Positions 17,843-25,455 of a stretch of 64,000 nucleotides of DNA are shown one piece after another. Positions within the stretch are counted from its first letter, which is position 1, and every line of letters starts with the position of its first letter. The stretch comes from Rubrivivax albus (GTDB lineage: Bacteria > Pseudomonadota > Gammaproteobacteria > Burkholderiales > Burkholderiaceae_C): positions 1 to 64,000 of the forward strand of contig NZ_SACT01000007.1 of the NCBI RefSeq assembly GCF_004016515.1, given 5' to 3'. The notes below the pieces were generated by a model. It saw nothing but the letters and a program-made list of their open reading frames with translations. It was not told the DNA's origin and did no database searches. A program made the translations under genes and the position numbers.

Positions 17843-18385
17843 TCAGCAGCAGGACGACTGCGACTTCACCGGGATGCTGATCGGCTTGCCTCGGGGGTTC
17901 GGCGTGCAACAGGCGGCGGACTCGGCCACGGCCAAGGCAGGGGCAGCCGTTTCGGTCGCGGCCGGCGCGGGCGTGCAACAGGCCGTCGCAGTGGCTCGCG
18001 CTTCCGCGGCTTCGTTGAAGACTGGGATGTTGCCCAGCGTGTGGAAATGCTCCCAGGCGATGCCCTGGGGATCGGTGACCCAGTGTTTCTCGCTGCGGGC
18101 GTAGCAGCAGGTGGTCTCGCCTTCATCGAGCAACGCAATGTCGGCGGCCTCGGCCCGCGCCTTCAGGGCCGCGAGTTCCTCGGCGTCGTCGGTCTGGAAG
18201 CCGAGGTGGTCGATGCCAGCCTTGCTGCCGCGCGTGGAGATGGCGAAGTTGATGCGCGGGTCCTCAAGCATCCACTTGGCGTAGTCGCCCTCGATGCGCG
18301 TGGGCTCGGCCGCGAACAGCTTCGAGTAGAAGCCGATGCTCTTGGAGAGGTCGTCGACATGGACGTGGACATGGAATCGCTTCAT
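17843..18385 (-). CDS. arsI: ArsI C-As lyase with cysteine-pair tail
   Basis: This is a 180-residue vicinal-oxygen-chelate (glyoxalase-fold) dioxygenase that cleaves the carbon-arsenic bond of trivalent organoarsenicals such as MAs(III). Residues 1-120 match ArsI. A His-rich first strand (FHVHVHVDD), His60 and Glu112 are likely Fe(II) ligands, and the substrate-binding pair is Cys93-Cys94 (ETTCCYARSEKHWVTD). The C-terminal 60 residues are unusual: an Ala/Pro-rich tail with three more vicinal pairs at 136-137, 159-160 and 179-180. It is co-transcribed with the arsR upstream (13-base gap). Confidence 0.92.
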   Translation of the reverse strand: MKRFHVHVHVDDLSKSIGFYSKLFAAEPTRIEGDYAKWMLEDPRINFAISTRGSKAGIDHLGFQTDDAEELAALKARAEAADIALLDEGETTCCYARSEKHWVTDPQGIAWEHFHTLGNIPVFNEAAEARATATACCTPAPAATETAAPALAVAESAACCTPNPRGKPISIPVKSQSSCC

Positions 18386-18398
18386 GAGGTTCTCCGGG

Positions 18399-18725
18399 TC
18401 AGCAGGTGGTGCGGCGCTTGGCGCCGGTGGGTGCGCAGGCCTGGCCCTGGCAGCAGTGCGCCGTGAGGTAGGCCAGCAGATCGTTCATTTGCTTCAGCGC
18501 CGGTCGGTAGTGCAGATTGCGGCCGTCGCGCTCGGCGCTCACGAGGTCGGCGTGCATCAGCTCCTTCAGGTGAAAGGACAGCGTGGAGGCCGGGATGTCG
18601 AGCATTGCCGAGAGCGCACTGGGCGTCATGCCCTCGGGGCCCGCGCCGACGAGGGCGCGGAACACGCGAAGGCGTGCCTCCTGGGCTAGGGCGGCGAGCG
18701 CGGAGACGGCGGCTTTTTCGTTCAT
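18399..18725 (-). CDS. arsR: ArsR-family arsenic-responsive repressor (second copy)
   Basis: This 108-residue ArsR paralogue shares the N-terminal layout of the copy at 15021-15365 (both start with M-x-EKAAV). The DNA-reading segment is ALSAMLDIPASTLSFHLKEL. Metalloid-binding candidates are Cys91, Cys92 and Cys97, plus Cys108. It leads the arsR-arsI pair and should control both. An inverted repeat lies three bases upstream of its start codon. Confidence 0.92.
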   Translation of the reverse strand: MNEKAAVSALAALAQEARLRVFRALVGAGPEGMTPSALSAMLDIPASTLSFHLKELMHADLVSAERDGRNLHYRPALKQMNDLLAYLTAHCCQGQACAPTGAKRRTTC

Positions 18726-18727
18726 AG

Positions 18728-18743
18728 TTCTAAGGTTATAGAA
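18728..18743 (-). promoter_or_regulatory. Candidate ArsR operator before arsR-arsI
   Basis: The palindrome TTCTA-N6-TAGAA lies directly before the arsR start, overlapping where the promoter and leader should be. Minus-strand TTGACT about 25 bases further upstream could be the -35 element, with TATAAC inside the palindrome as -10. The spacing (14) is shorter than ideal. Autorepression by ArsR would follow from binding here. Confidence 0.5.
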
Positions 18744-19175
18744 ACATAGTGGAAAGTCAAGGGGCCAGCGACGGCCAGATGTTGCGACAGAGGCGCCAGG
18801 CCCATAGGACTGGCTATGAGGGGAATGAGCTCGCGCGGCCCTGAATGCCTGCTATCTGGCATTCGGATTTGCCTTAGCTAGGTCTGCTTTGGGTCGGTAG
18901 GTCCAGTTCGCCGCTGGTGACAGCGGTCGTTCGACCGCCGCCACCCACGCGGCGCCGGTAGGCTGTCCGGTCACGAACACGGAGCGGTCATCGGTGTTGC
19001 CGCCCCGCGTAGGGCGGCTTGTGGCCAAAGCCGTAGCTCAACCGTCGAGCGCGAGTGGCTGCACCCAGTCTGTAGCTGATGCTCGACGAGGGGTGGCAGC
19101 CAACCCACTGCTTCTGGCTTCCCGAAGTCTTGGTCTGCGCCAAAAGCTCCGCCACCAACTCGTTGGCAACTCAGG
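18744..19175. other. Intergenic, no supported gene
   Basis: This is the boundary between the ars genes and the mobile backbone. Short blocks around 18890-18960 (GGTCGGTAGGTCCAG, GCGGTCGTTCGACCGC) resemble blocks at 128-593 and near 3680. No reading frame shows a domain or a convincing start. Confidence 0.4.
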
Positions 19176-20282
19176 TCACCGTTCTTCGCTCTCCCCAACC
19201 ACATCACCACCACCCAGCTCGCGCTCGATCTGCTCGATGCTGGGCAGGCTGGTCTGCAGTTCCGGCGGCAACGATTCCAGCAGCTTGTACTCGGCCACGC
19301 CCATGGGCTGTGATTTGTCGCCCAGCGCGTACTCGGCCACGATCTTGTTCTTGCTCTTGCACAGCAGCAGGCCGATGGTGGGGTTGTCGTGTTCGCTCTT
19401 CACCTGGCGGTCCACCGCCGTGAGGTAGAAGCCCAGCTGGCCCAGGTGCTCGGGCTTGAACTTGCCTCCCTTGAGCTCGATCACCACGTAGCAGCGCAGC
19501 TTCAGGTGATAGAAGAGCAGGTCGATGAAGAACTCGTCGCCGCCCACGTCCAGCAGAACCTGCCTGCCGACGAAGGCGAAACCGGCGCCAAGCTCCAGCA
19601 GGAACTCGGTCACGTGGCGCACAAGCGCATGTTCGATGTCGCGCTCCTGCGCTTCGTCGCCCAGGCCCAGGAAGTCGAAGCGGTACGGGTCCTTGATGGA
19701 TTCCCGCGCCAGGTCCGATTGCGGCGCCGGCAGCGTGGCCGGAAAGTTGGTGACGGCCTGACCGCTGCGCTCCAGCAGCCGGGTCTCGATCTGCATCACC
19801 AGCACGTTGCGCGACCAGCCGTGCGCGATGGCCTTGGCGGCGTACCAGCGGCGTGCCTCCGGGCCTGGCAGCTTGTCCAGCAGCGCCAGCTGGTGGTACC
19901 AGGGCAATTGTGCAAGCACCGCTTGCACAAACTCGCCGTCGGGCCAGGCCTCGGCAAAGGCGCGCATGTACTTCAGGTTGCGCGGCGAGAAGCCCTTCAT
20001 GTCGGGGAAGGCGGCCCGCAGGTCCTTGGCCAGCCGGTCGATCACCTTGGTGCCCCAGCCCTGCGCGGCCTGGCGCACCAGGATGTCGCGCCCGATCTGC
20101 CAGTACAGCAGCACCAGCTCCCGGTTCACCGCCAGCGTAGCGCGCTGCTGCGCCGTATGGATGCGCTGCTTCAGCGCCACTAGCCAATCGGCATAGCCTG
20201 CGGGCGCCGTGCCCAGCCCGGGCGACTTGGTCGGCGCGGGTGGGGTGGGTGCCGGCGCCTTGCCGGTTCGTGGCTTGCTCAT
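19176..20282 (-). CDS. YhcG-type PDDEXK nuclease (DUF1016)
   Basis: This 368-residue protein has an N-terminal DUF1016 helical domain (about 28-180, with VLLYWQIGRDI and GFSPRNLKYMRAFAEAWP) and a C-terminal PD-(D/E)XK nuclease domain. In the latter, DEFFIDLLFYH and CYVVIELKGGKFKPEH supply the Asp and Glu-x-Lys catalytic residues. YhcG-family proteins are common in plasmids and defence-rich islands, and some have been linked to DNA processing, but the substrate of this one is unknown. It stands alone on the minus strand, between the ars genes and the mob genes. ATG at 20282 follows an AAGGGCC ribosome binding site. Confidence 0.88.
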   Translation of the reverse strand: MSKPRTGKAPAPTPPAPTKSPGLGTAPAGYADWLVALKQRIHTAQQRATLAVNRELVLLYWQIGRDILVRQAAQGWGTKVIDRLAKDLRAAFPDMKGFSPRNLKYMRAFAEAWPDGEFVQAVLAQLPWYHQLALLDKLPGPEARRWYAAKAIAHGWSRNVLVMQIETRLLERSGQAVTNFPATLPAPQSDLARESIKDPYRFDFLGLGDEAQERDIEHALVRHVTEFLLELGAGFAFVGRQVLLDVGGDEFFIDLLFYHLKLRCYVVIELKGGKFKPEHLGQLGFYLTAVDRQVKSEHDNPTIGLLLCKSKNKIVAEYALGDKSQPMGVAEYKLLESLPPELQTSLPSIEQIERELGGGDVVGESEER

Positions 20283-20481
20283 GCCGTGGCCCTTCCGATG
20301 CTCGCGCCACCGTCGTTGCAGCGTGCTGACTGCTTGGCGAGCGTGAAGTCAGCGACGGCGAAAGGCCGCTGAATCGGGTCCAAGTGGGCTAGGTCGACGG
20401 CTTCTGCGTTCATGGGCATCCGCGCGCCCCATGGGCGCTGCGGGATGGTAGCAACCATGGCGTGGCGCTTGGTGGCGGCCA

Positions 20482-21450
20482 TCAGCGGGCCCGGTCCGGG
20501 TTTCGTGGGGCGGGGCCAAGCATCGCGTCTTGACGATCACGCGTGGGCTGCGGGGCACGGGCCAGGCTTTGCGCATGATCTCGGATCGCAGCGCCCAGGC
20601 GCTGATCCGAAGCTTGTGCTGACCCGGCCAACGCAGCCGCAAGCGCCTGCCACGCGTCCCGCGCCGCGGCGCGGTTGGCGTTGGCCGCGGCACCGGTGCG
20701 CTGCCCTGGGCGGGGGAAGGCCAGCCTTTGGGCTTCCGCGGCCTTGATCTGCCACAGCGCGGCGGGCTGACGTCGCGCGCCCCGAGTGGCCTGCCGCGTG
20801 GCCTCGGCATCGATGCCCTGCTCGTGCAGCTGCTCGGCGAAGGTCTCGCGCCAGCGGTGCAGGTCGGTCTTGCGCGGGTTGAGCCGCCGGCCCTGGGCCG
20901 ATTCGGCGCGCACGCTGAGGTGCACATGCGGGTTGGCCTGGTGGTCGTGCAGCACCATCACGTACTTGTGCCCGGCCAGTTCGGCCCGGGCAAAGGCGCG
21001 CGCGGCACGCTGCACAGCCAGCGGGTCGGTGCCGCGGGGCATGGACAGCATGATGTTGAAGGCTTCGCGCCGGTGGCCATACTCGGCATCCTCGGGGATC
21101 AATGAGCCGCCGAACCGCCACTCGTCTGCCAGGCCGCGCAGGCCCTCACGGCCGTGGATGGCCTCGCCGCGCTGGTCCTCGATCTCCAGACGGCCGTTCT
21201 TGCTGATGTAGCGAAAGTGCGCCGCAATGGCCTTCATGCCGCGCCCGCCGCCGGTGACCTTGACCATCACCTGCGGCGCGCGGCGCACCACGGTGGCCCG
21301 GATGCGGCCGCGGATGTGGTCAGCGCGTTGCTGCAGGCCCTTGCCCATCAGGCGCGGCGCGGGCCGCGACTTGACGATGCGGTTGCCCGGATAGAAGAGC
21401 CGATCACCCCAGGTGACCAGGGCCTGGTCGATGGCGGGATCTGATGGCAT
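20482..21450 (-). CDS. MOBP-type relaxase/mobilization protein
   Basis: This 322-residue relaxase would nick oriT and pilot the transferred strand. The relaxase domain spans about 45-210. The metal-binding histidine motif HDHQANPHVHLSV is clear. The catalytic tyrosine is likely in the N-terminal half (for example FRYISKNG). After about residue 240 the protein is Ala/Arg/Gln-rich and ends without helicase or primase domains, so it is short for the class. ATG at 21450 is preceded by GGGAGA. It follows a MobC-like gene (17-base gap) and faces a candidate P-type nick site. Confidence 0.85.
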   Translation of the reverse strand: MPSDPAIDQALVTWGDRLFYPGNRIVKSRPAPRLMGKGLQQRADHIRGRIRATVVRRAPQVMVKVTGGGRGMKAIAAHFRYISKNGRLEIEDQRGEAIHGREGLRGLADEWRFGGSLIPEDAEYGHRREAFNIMLSMPRGTDPLAVQRAARAFARAELAGHKYVMVLHDHQANPHVHLSVRAESAQGRRLNPRKTDLHRWRETFAEQLHEQGIDAEATRQATRGARRQPAALWQIKAAEAQRLAFPRPGQRTGAAANANRAAARDAWQALAAALAGSAQASDQRLGAAIRDHAQSLARAPQPTRDRQDAMLGPAPRNPDRAR

Positions 21451-21467
21451 CGGTTCTCTCCCGGTTG

Positions 21468-22040
21468 TCAGCGTGCCCACACGTCGGCGGGCTGTGCCGT
21501 GCCGCGGCGTGGCTGCAGATCGGCCAGCACCGTCGATGCCAGGGCCAAGTGGCGCCGAACGTCGGCGTTCAGCGAGGCCAGCATGGCGCGGTAGGGGCGA
21601 GCGGCTTCGACGTTCCCTGAAGCCAGCAGCGTGGCCAGCCGGTGGAGGTGCCGGCTTAGGGTGGCCAACTCGGCGGTGGAGGCCATCAGCGCGCCGACAT
21701 GCGCTTGCCGCGTGCCGCCGTCGGTGAACACCGGCACGCCGGCGGCCAGGCCGGACAGGTAGTCGCCCACGGAAACGCCCGATCGCCTGGCACCTTCGTG
21801 GATCCGCCGCGCCTCGGCCGCGCCCATGCGCAGGCTGAGCCTGACCCGGCTGGCGCGGACACGAGTCGGGCTGGTCGATGTCGGATGCGAAGCGGCGTCC
21901 TGTGGTGGACCCAGCTGCGCGGCCAGCATGCCGCGGATGAACGCCGACGGGGTGAGGCGCTGCGCCTGCGCACGAGCCAGCAGCGGGGCCTTCAGGCCAC
22001 GGAGATCGACGCTGAGGCGGTCCCTCGACGAGCGTTCCAT
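21468..22040 (-). CDS. MobC/TraJ-like relaxosome accessory protein
   Basis: This 190-residue basic protein probably binds oriT and recruits the relaxase. An N-terminal ribbon-helix-helix-like segment (LSVDLRGLKAPLLARAQAQ) and a second RLSLRMGAAEARRIHEGARR unit precede a helical C-terminal half. Position upstream of the relaxase in the same direction and adjacent to the putative nick site supports the role. No detailed family match can be claimed by eye. Confidence 0.65.
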   Translation of the reverse strand: MERSSRDRLSVDLRGLKAPLLARAQAQRLTPSAFIRGMLAAQLGPPQDAASHPTSTSPTRVRASRVRLSLRMGAAEARRIHEGARRSGVSVGDYLSGLAAGVPVFTDGGTRQAHVGALMASTAELATLSRHLHRLATLLASGNVEAARPYRAMLASLNADVRRHLALASTVLADLQPRRGTAQPADVWAR

Positions 22041-22050
22041 GCGAGTCCTC

Positions 22051-22098
22051 CTGACATGCCGGGCGTGTCAGACATCGGCGCCGCTGCGCCTATCCTGC
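22051..22098 (+). other. oriT: Candidate oriT with P-type nick site
   Basis: TATCCTG at 22091-22097, inside GCGCCTATCCTGCACTC, matches the IncP/RP4 nick-region consensus YATCCTG|Y, with cleavage expected after G22097. An inverted repeat CTGACA-N9-TGTCAG lies at 22051-22071, as accessory-protein repeats do beside nic in RP4-type origins. It occupies the divergent gap between the mob genes and the stb-like operon. Confidence 0.6.
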
Positions 22099-22336
22099 AC
22101 TCACCCTTGGATGCAGTCTGGGCTTGGGCACATGCCTGGACGGCGATGATTTCCGCCTGGAAATCAGCGATCCAGGCCGAGTGCCTGCCTTTCTGCTGGA
22201 GGGTCGTGGCCCGGTTCCGGCCCACACGCGCAGCGCTGGCGTGCCGAATGCGGTCCGCAGGCGAACCGTCAGCGGGCCGAGAGCGAGCCAACCTCGCTGC
22301 AGCGACAGTCCAGGCAGGTCCCGGATCGTCCCGGCG

Positions 22337-22816
22337 ATGAAACTGCGTGCCGATTCATCGCCGCAAGTGTTATGGGCCAAGCCCAGACTAAGCGCACTGC
22401 CGAATCACCCTGACGCCGTGGAACTCGCCCCCAAGCTCCCGCCCGGCCGGGCCACCCGCAAGGCGCTGGCCTTCGCGGCCGAGATTCACCGGCTGCGTGC
22501 GGCAGGCTATAGCTTCGAAGCCATCCGCCAGGCGCTGCGCGATGCCGGGGTGATCGTCAGCAGCAGCACCGTCAAGCGCGAGGCGGCAAAGCCGCTCGCG
22601 TCTGCGCCCTCTGCGCCGTCCATACAGACGGCGCCGCGACCGACAGCCTGTGCGCCGGCGCTGCACCAGGCCAGGCAGACAGTCACTGCACCGTCACCCT
22701 CCCCCTACACCGGCGACCCGCGCAGCGGCCGGCAGATTGCCGACAGCTTCATGCAGGGCCGAGTCACCAACCCGCTGATGCAGGAGACCCCCGCCCATGA
22801 AAATCGCCGTGATTAG
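22337..22816 (+). CDS. StbA-like small HTH protein
   Basis: From ATG at 22337 this encodes about 159 residues. The central part (RKALAFAAEIHRLRAAGYSF, then EAIRQALRDAGVIVSSSTVK) looks like a helix-turn-helix of the KfrA/resolvase-like kind. The C-terminus is low-complexity and ends in a QIADSFMQGRVTNPLM-type motif. It overlaps the following ATPase gene by 20 bases. Gene order (small DNA-binding protein, ATPase, third protein) next to mob genes resembles the stbABC operons of IncW-type plasmids. The start is uncertain. Confidence 0.6.
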   Translation: MKLRADSSPQVLWAKPRLSALPNHPDAVELAPKLPPGRATRKALAFAAEIHRLRAAGYSFEAIRQALRDAGVIVSSSTVKREAAKPLASAPSAPSIQTAPRPTACAPALHQARQTVTAPSPSPYTGDPRSGRQIADSFMQGRVTNPLMQETPAHENRRD

Positions 22817-23546
22817 CTTCTCCGGCAACGTCGGCAAGACCACGATCGCGCGCCACCTGCTGGCGCCCCGTCTGCCAGGCGCGCGCATCGTCGCCATCGA
22901 AAGCATCAACGCCGGGGACGACGAAGACCACGTGATCCGTGGCCGGCAGTTCGCTGAACTGCAGGAGTACCTGCAGGTGGTGGACAGCGTGGTGGTGGAC
23001 ATCGGCGCCAGCAACATCGAGGACCTGCTGGCGCTGATGCGCCGCTACCGCGGCAGTCACGAGGACTTCGACGCCTTCGTCGTGCCCACGGTGCCCGCGG
23101 GCAAGCAGCAGCGCGACACGATCGCCACCCTGGCGGAGCTGTCGCGCCTGGGCATTCCGGCCAGCCGGGTGCACGTGCTGTTCAACATGGTCGACGACGG
23201 CACGGAGCTCGAGCGTGTGTTCGAGCCGGTGATCGCGTTCCTGCAGCAATCTTCGGTGGCCACGGCATCGTTGGACTGCCGGCTCGGCGTCAACGAGATC
23301 TACGGGCGCGTTCAGGGGTCGGCCGTGAACCTGGCGGACCTGGCTGCCGACCGGACCGACTACAAGGCCTTGATCGCCGCGGCCACCGACAGCGGCGTGC
23401 GGCTGGCGCTGGCCCAGCGCCTGGCGACACGGCGGCTGGCCATCGGCGTGGTGCCGGAGCTCGATGCCTGCTTTGCGGCGCTGCAGCTCGGTGCATTTGC
23501 CGACCAACATGCCGACGCTGCGTCGGCAGCTGGCGTGAACCCTTGA
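22797..23546 (+). CDS. ParA/StbB-type partition ATPase
   Basis: This 249-residue P-loop ATPase has a deviant Walker A motif near the N-terminus (SFSGNVGKTTIARHLL) and a Walker B-like segment VVDSVVVDIGASN. The sequence is closer to StbB-like plasmid stability ATPases than to canonical ParA. The predicted role is intracellular positioning of the mobile element and possibly balancing conjugation against segregation, as reported for StbB. It overlaps both neighbours, so the three genes form one translation-coupled operon. Confidence 0.78.
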   Translation: MKIAVISFSGNVGKTTIARHLLAPRLPGARIVAIESINAGDDEDHVIRGRQFAELQEYLQVVDSVVVDIGASNIEDLLALMRRYRGSHEDFDAFVVPTVPAGKQQRDTIATLAELSRLGIPASRVHVLFNMVDDGTELERVFEPVIAFLQQSSVATASLDCRLGVNEIYGRVQGSAVNLADLAADRTDYKALIAAATDSGVRLALAQRLATRRLAIGVVPELDACFAALQLGAFADQHADAASAAGVNP

Positions 23547-23992
23547 AGCCAGCCACCACGGCACGGGAGGCCTTGATCGCCGAGGCGCTGGGCGAACTGG
23601 CCCGGTTGCTGGACCGTGTGGAGGCGCTGCAAGCCAGGTCGGAAGCATCGCGGCAGGCGCTGGACGACGCGCAGCAGCAGCTGGCCGAGCAGCTCGCCGG
23701 ATTCGAGGCGCGGATCCAGGCCCTGACCGAGCAGGCGCGGTTGCAAGCCGTGCAGCACATTGTGGCGCGCACGGACGAAGCGGCGCGGCAGGCCATCGAT
23801 CGGCAAAGCCGCGCGATGGACGACGCGGCGCGCGTGGCCTTTGGCGCCGAACTCGGCGCGACGCTGCAGCGCCTGCAGTCAGCGCTGGCGCGACAGCCCG
23901 TCGGCGTGCCGGCCTGGCTCAGCCATGCGGCGACTGCCGCGGTAGCCTCGGCCGCCACCTGGGCGCTCGTCGACCTGCTACGGTTGTTGTAA
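23543..23992 (+). CDS. StbC-like coiled-coil membrane-anchored protein
   Basis: This 149-residue protein starts with TTG at 23543, overlapping the ATPase stop (TTGA). Residues 10-115 are a long Ala/Gln/Glu/Arg-rich coiled coil. The C-terminus has one hydrophobic helix (ATAAVASAATWALVDLLRLL) that could be a membrane anchor. No enzymatic motif is present. As third gene of the operon it may link the partition ATPase to the membrane. Confidence 0.6.
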   Translation: MKPATTAREALIAEALGELARLLDRVEALQARSEASRQALDDAQQQLAEQLAGFEARIQALTEQARLQAVQHIVARTDEAARQAIDRQSRAMDDAARVAFGAELGATLQRLQSALARQPVGVPAWLSHAATAAVASAATWALVDLLRLL

Positions 23993-23993
23993 G

Positions 23994-24060
23994 GGCCGGC
24001 GTCAGCCGGCCTGCGCGCGGGTGTGCCCCATGAGATGGCCCACCGCCAAGCGGTGGGCCA
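23994..24060. terminator. Two hairpins between convergent genes
   Basis: GGCCGGC-GTCA-GCCGGCC just after the stb-like operon and TGGCCCACCG-CCAAG-CGGTGGGCCA at 24036-24060 are both perfect. They separate the plus-strand stb operon from the minus-strand DUF932 gene and probably terminate both directions. Confidence 0.6.
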
Positions 24061-24077
24061 CATTGGAGCTTGCGGTT

Positions 24078-24953
24078 TCAGGCCTTGAGCTTGCGCATCT
24101 CCTCGGCCAGCATCCACAAGGCGCGGTTGAGGCTGACACCGCGGTCGATGCTGCCCACCGGCCTTGTCTGCGTCCGGCGGCCCTGCGCGCTGCGGCCCGG
24201 CTGGCCGCCGCGGATCACGTTCTCCTGCACGCGCTGGAAGGTGTGCCACAGGCTGTGGCCGATGTCCTCGGGCCGCCGTGCCTCGATCAGCTGCTCGGCC
24301 GTCACCGGCGCCGGCTGGTGGCCGCAGGTGTCGGCCACGGCGCGCTCGCCGAAGCGCAGCGCCAGCGCGGCGGTGGCAAAGGCCACCTCCTCCGGCGAGT
24401 CGAGCTGTAGGGCCTTCATCGCCTCGGTGTGTTCGCCCACGGCCTCGAACTCGTCCAGCACGCGGAAGGCGCCTTCGATCACCTCGCCCTGGATGTTGCC
24501 CTTGTGCGGGATTCGGATGTCCTCCACCACGTCGCCCACCACCAGGCCGTTGCAGCAGACGAAGCGGAACATCCCGGCCAGCATCTGGTAGCTGCTGGCG
24601 CCGTCGTGGCTGTTGATGAGGATGATCTCGTTGGCCTCGGCGCGGGCCTGCAGCGCGCCGGCGTGGCCGCCGCGGTGGCGCATGCGGATCATGTGCTTGG
24701 TGTAGGCGGCCTTGCCCTCCACCCGGCTGCCGCCCTGGGCCACCATGAAGGGCTCGAAGCCTTCGCGGCGCAGGCCGCGCAGGACCTCGATGGTGGGGAT
24801 GTAGGTGTAGCGCTCGGAACGGCTGGCGTGCTTGCCGGCGGCGAAGATGGACGGCGCCGCACAGCGCATCTGGTCCTCGGTCAGCGGCTCGTCGGCGCGC
24901 AGGACGCGGGTGTTGCGGGCAAAGCGGGTGGCCAGGGTCGGCATCGTGTGCAT
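24078..24953 (-). CDS. DUF932 domain protein
   Basis: This 291-residue protein has the DUF932 signature found on plasmids, phages and ICEs: YTYIPTIEVLRGLRREGFEP, an HMIRMRHR block, EIILINSHDGASSYQMLAGM and FRFVCCNGLVVG. Function is unknown. Family members cluster with replication, repair and transfer genes. ATG at 24953 has GGAGAT eight bases upstream. It is probably co-transcribed with the SSB gene 50 bases upstream. Confidence 0.85.
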   Translation of the reverse strand: MHTMPTLATRFARNTRVLRADEPLTEDQMRCAAPSIFAAGKHASRSERYTYIPTIEVLRGLRREGFEPFMVAQGGSRVEGKAAYTKHMIRMRHRGGHAGALQARAEANEIILINSHDGASSYQMLAGMFRFVCCNGLVVGDVVEDIRIPHKGNIQGEVIEGAFRVLDEFEAVGEHTEAMKALQLDSPEEVAFATAALALRFGERAVADTCGHQPAPVTAEQLIEARRPEDIGHSLWHTFQRVQENVIRGGQPGRSAQGRRTQTRPVGSIDRGVSLNRALWMLAEEMRKLKA

Positions 24954-25002
24954 GGTGTGATCTCCTTCGATCGGATGGGGTGGCAGCGGATGGCGCGGCC
25001 GG

Positions 25003-25455
25003 TCAGGCCTTGGCGCTGCGGCGCGCGGGTCGGGCGTCACGGGCTGGGGCCTGGCCGCTGGTCTCGTGCGCCTGCATGTCGGCCACGAAAGCCTGGCGCC
25101 CTTCCCGGGCCTCGCGTTCGGCGCGGGTGTCCAGGTAATCGACCTCGTCGGCCGTGAAGTCCAGGCCGTAGACCGTGGCACCGTCCTTCTCGTAGCGGTG
25201 GTTGCGCACCCAGCCGACCACGTTGACGTGCGAGCCCGTGCCCAGGTAGCGGGCGGCGTTCTCCGCCTGCCGGTCCCACAGCGTCCACTGGATGGAGGTG
25301 GGTTCGTCCTCACGGGCATCGCCGGCACCGCGGCGCGTATTGCTGATGGCGATGAAGATGGCGCGCGCGATCTTGCCTTCGCGCCCTTCGACCATGTCGT
25401 AGCGCACCGGCCCGGCGAGGTGGGCATTGCGCTGGATCACCTGGATGGCAGCCAT
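25003..25455 (-). CDS. ssb: Single-stranded DNA-binding protein (mobile-element type)
   Basis: This 150-residue OB-fold protein has an N-terminal strand (MAAIQVIQRNAHLAGPVRY) and a core SIQWTLWDRQAENAARYL, then GSHVNVVGWVRNHRY, which fits SSB. The C-terminus is Arg/Ala-rich and lacks the acidic DDDIPF-like tip of chromosomal SSB, as is common in plasmid or ICE-borne SSBs. It would coat ssDNA during transfer or repair. An AAGGAGAAG ribosome binding site precedes the ATG. Confidence 0.8.
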   Translation of the reverse strand: MAAIQVIQRNAHLAGPVRYDMVEGREGKIARAIFIAISNTRRGAGDAREDEPTSIQWTLWDRQAENAARYLGTGSHVNVVGWVRNHRYEKDGATVYGLDFTADEVDYLDTRAEREAREGRQAFVADMQAHETSGQAPARDARPARRSAKA

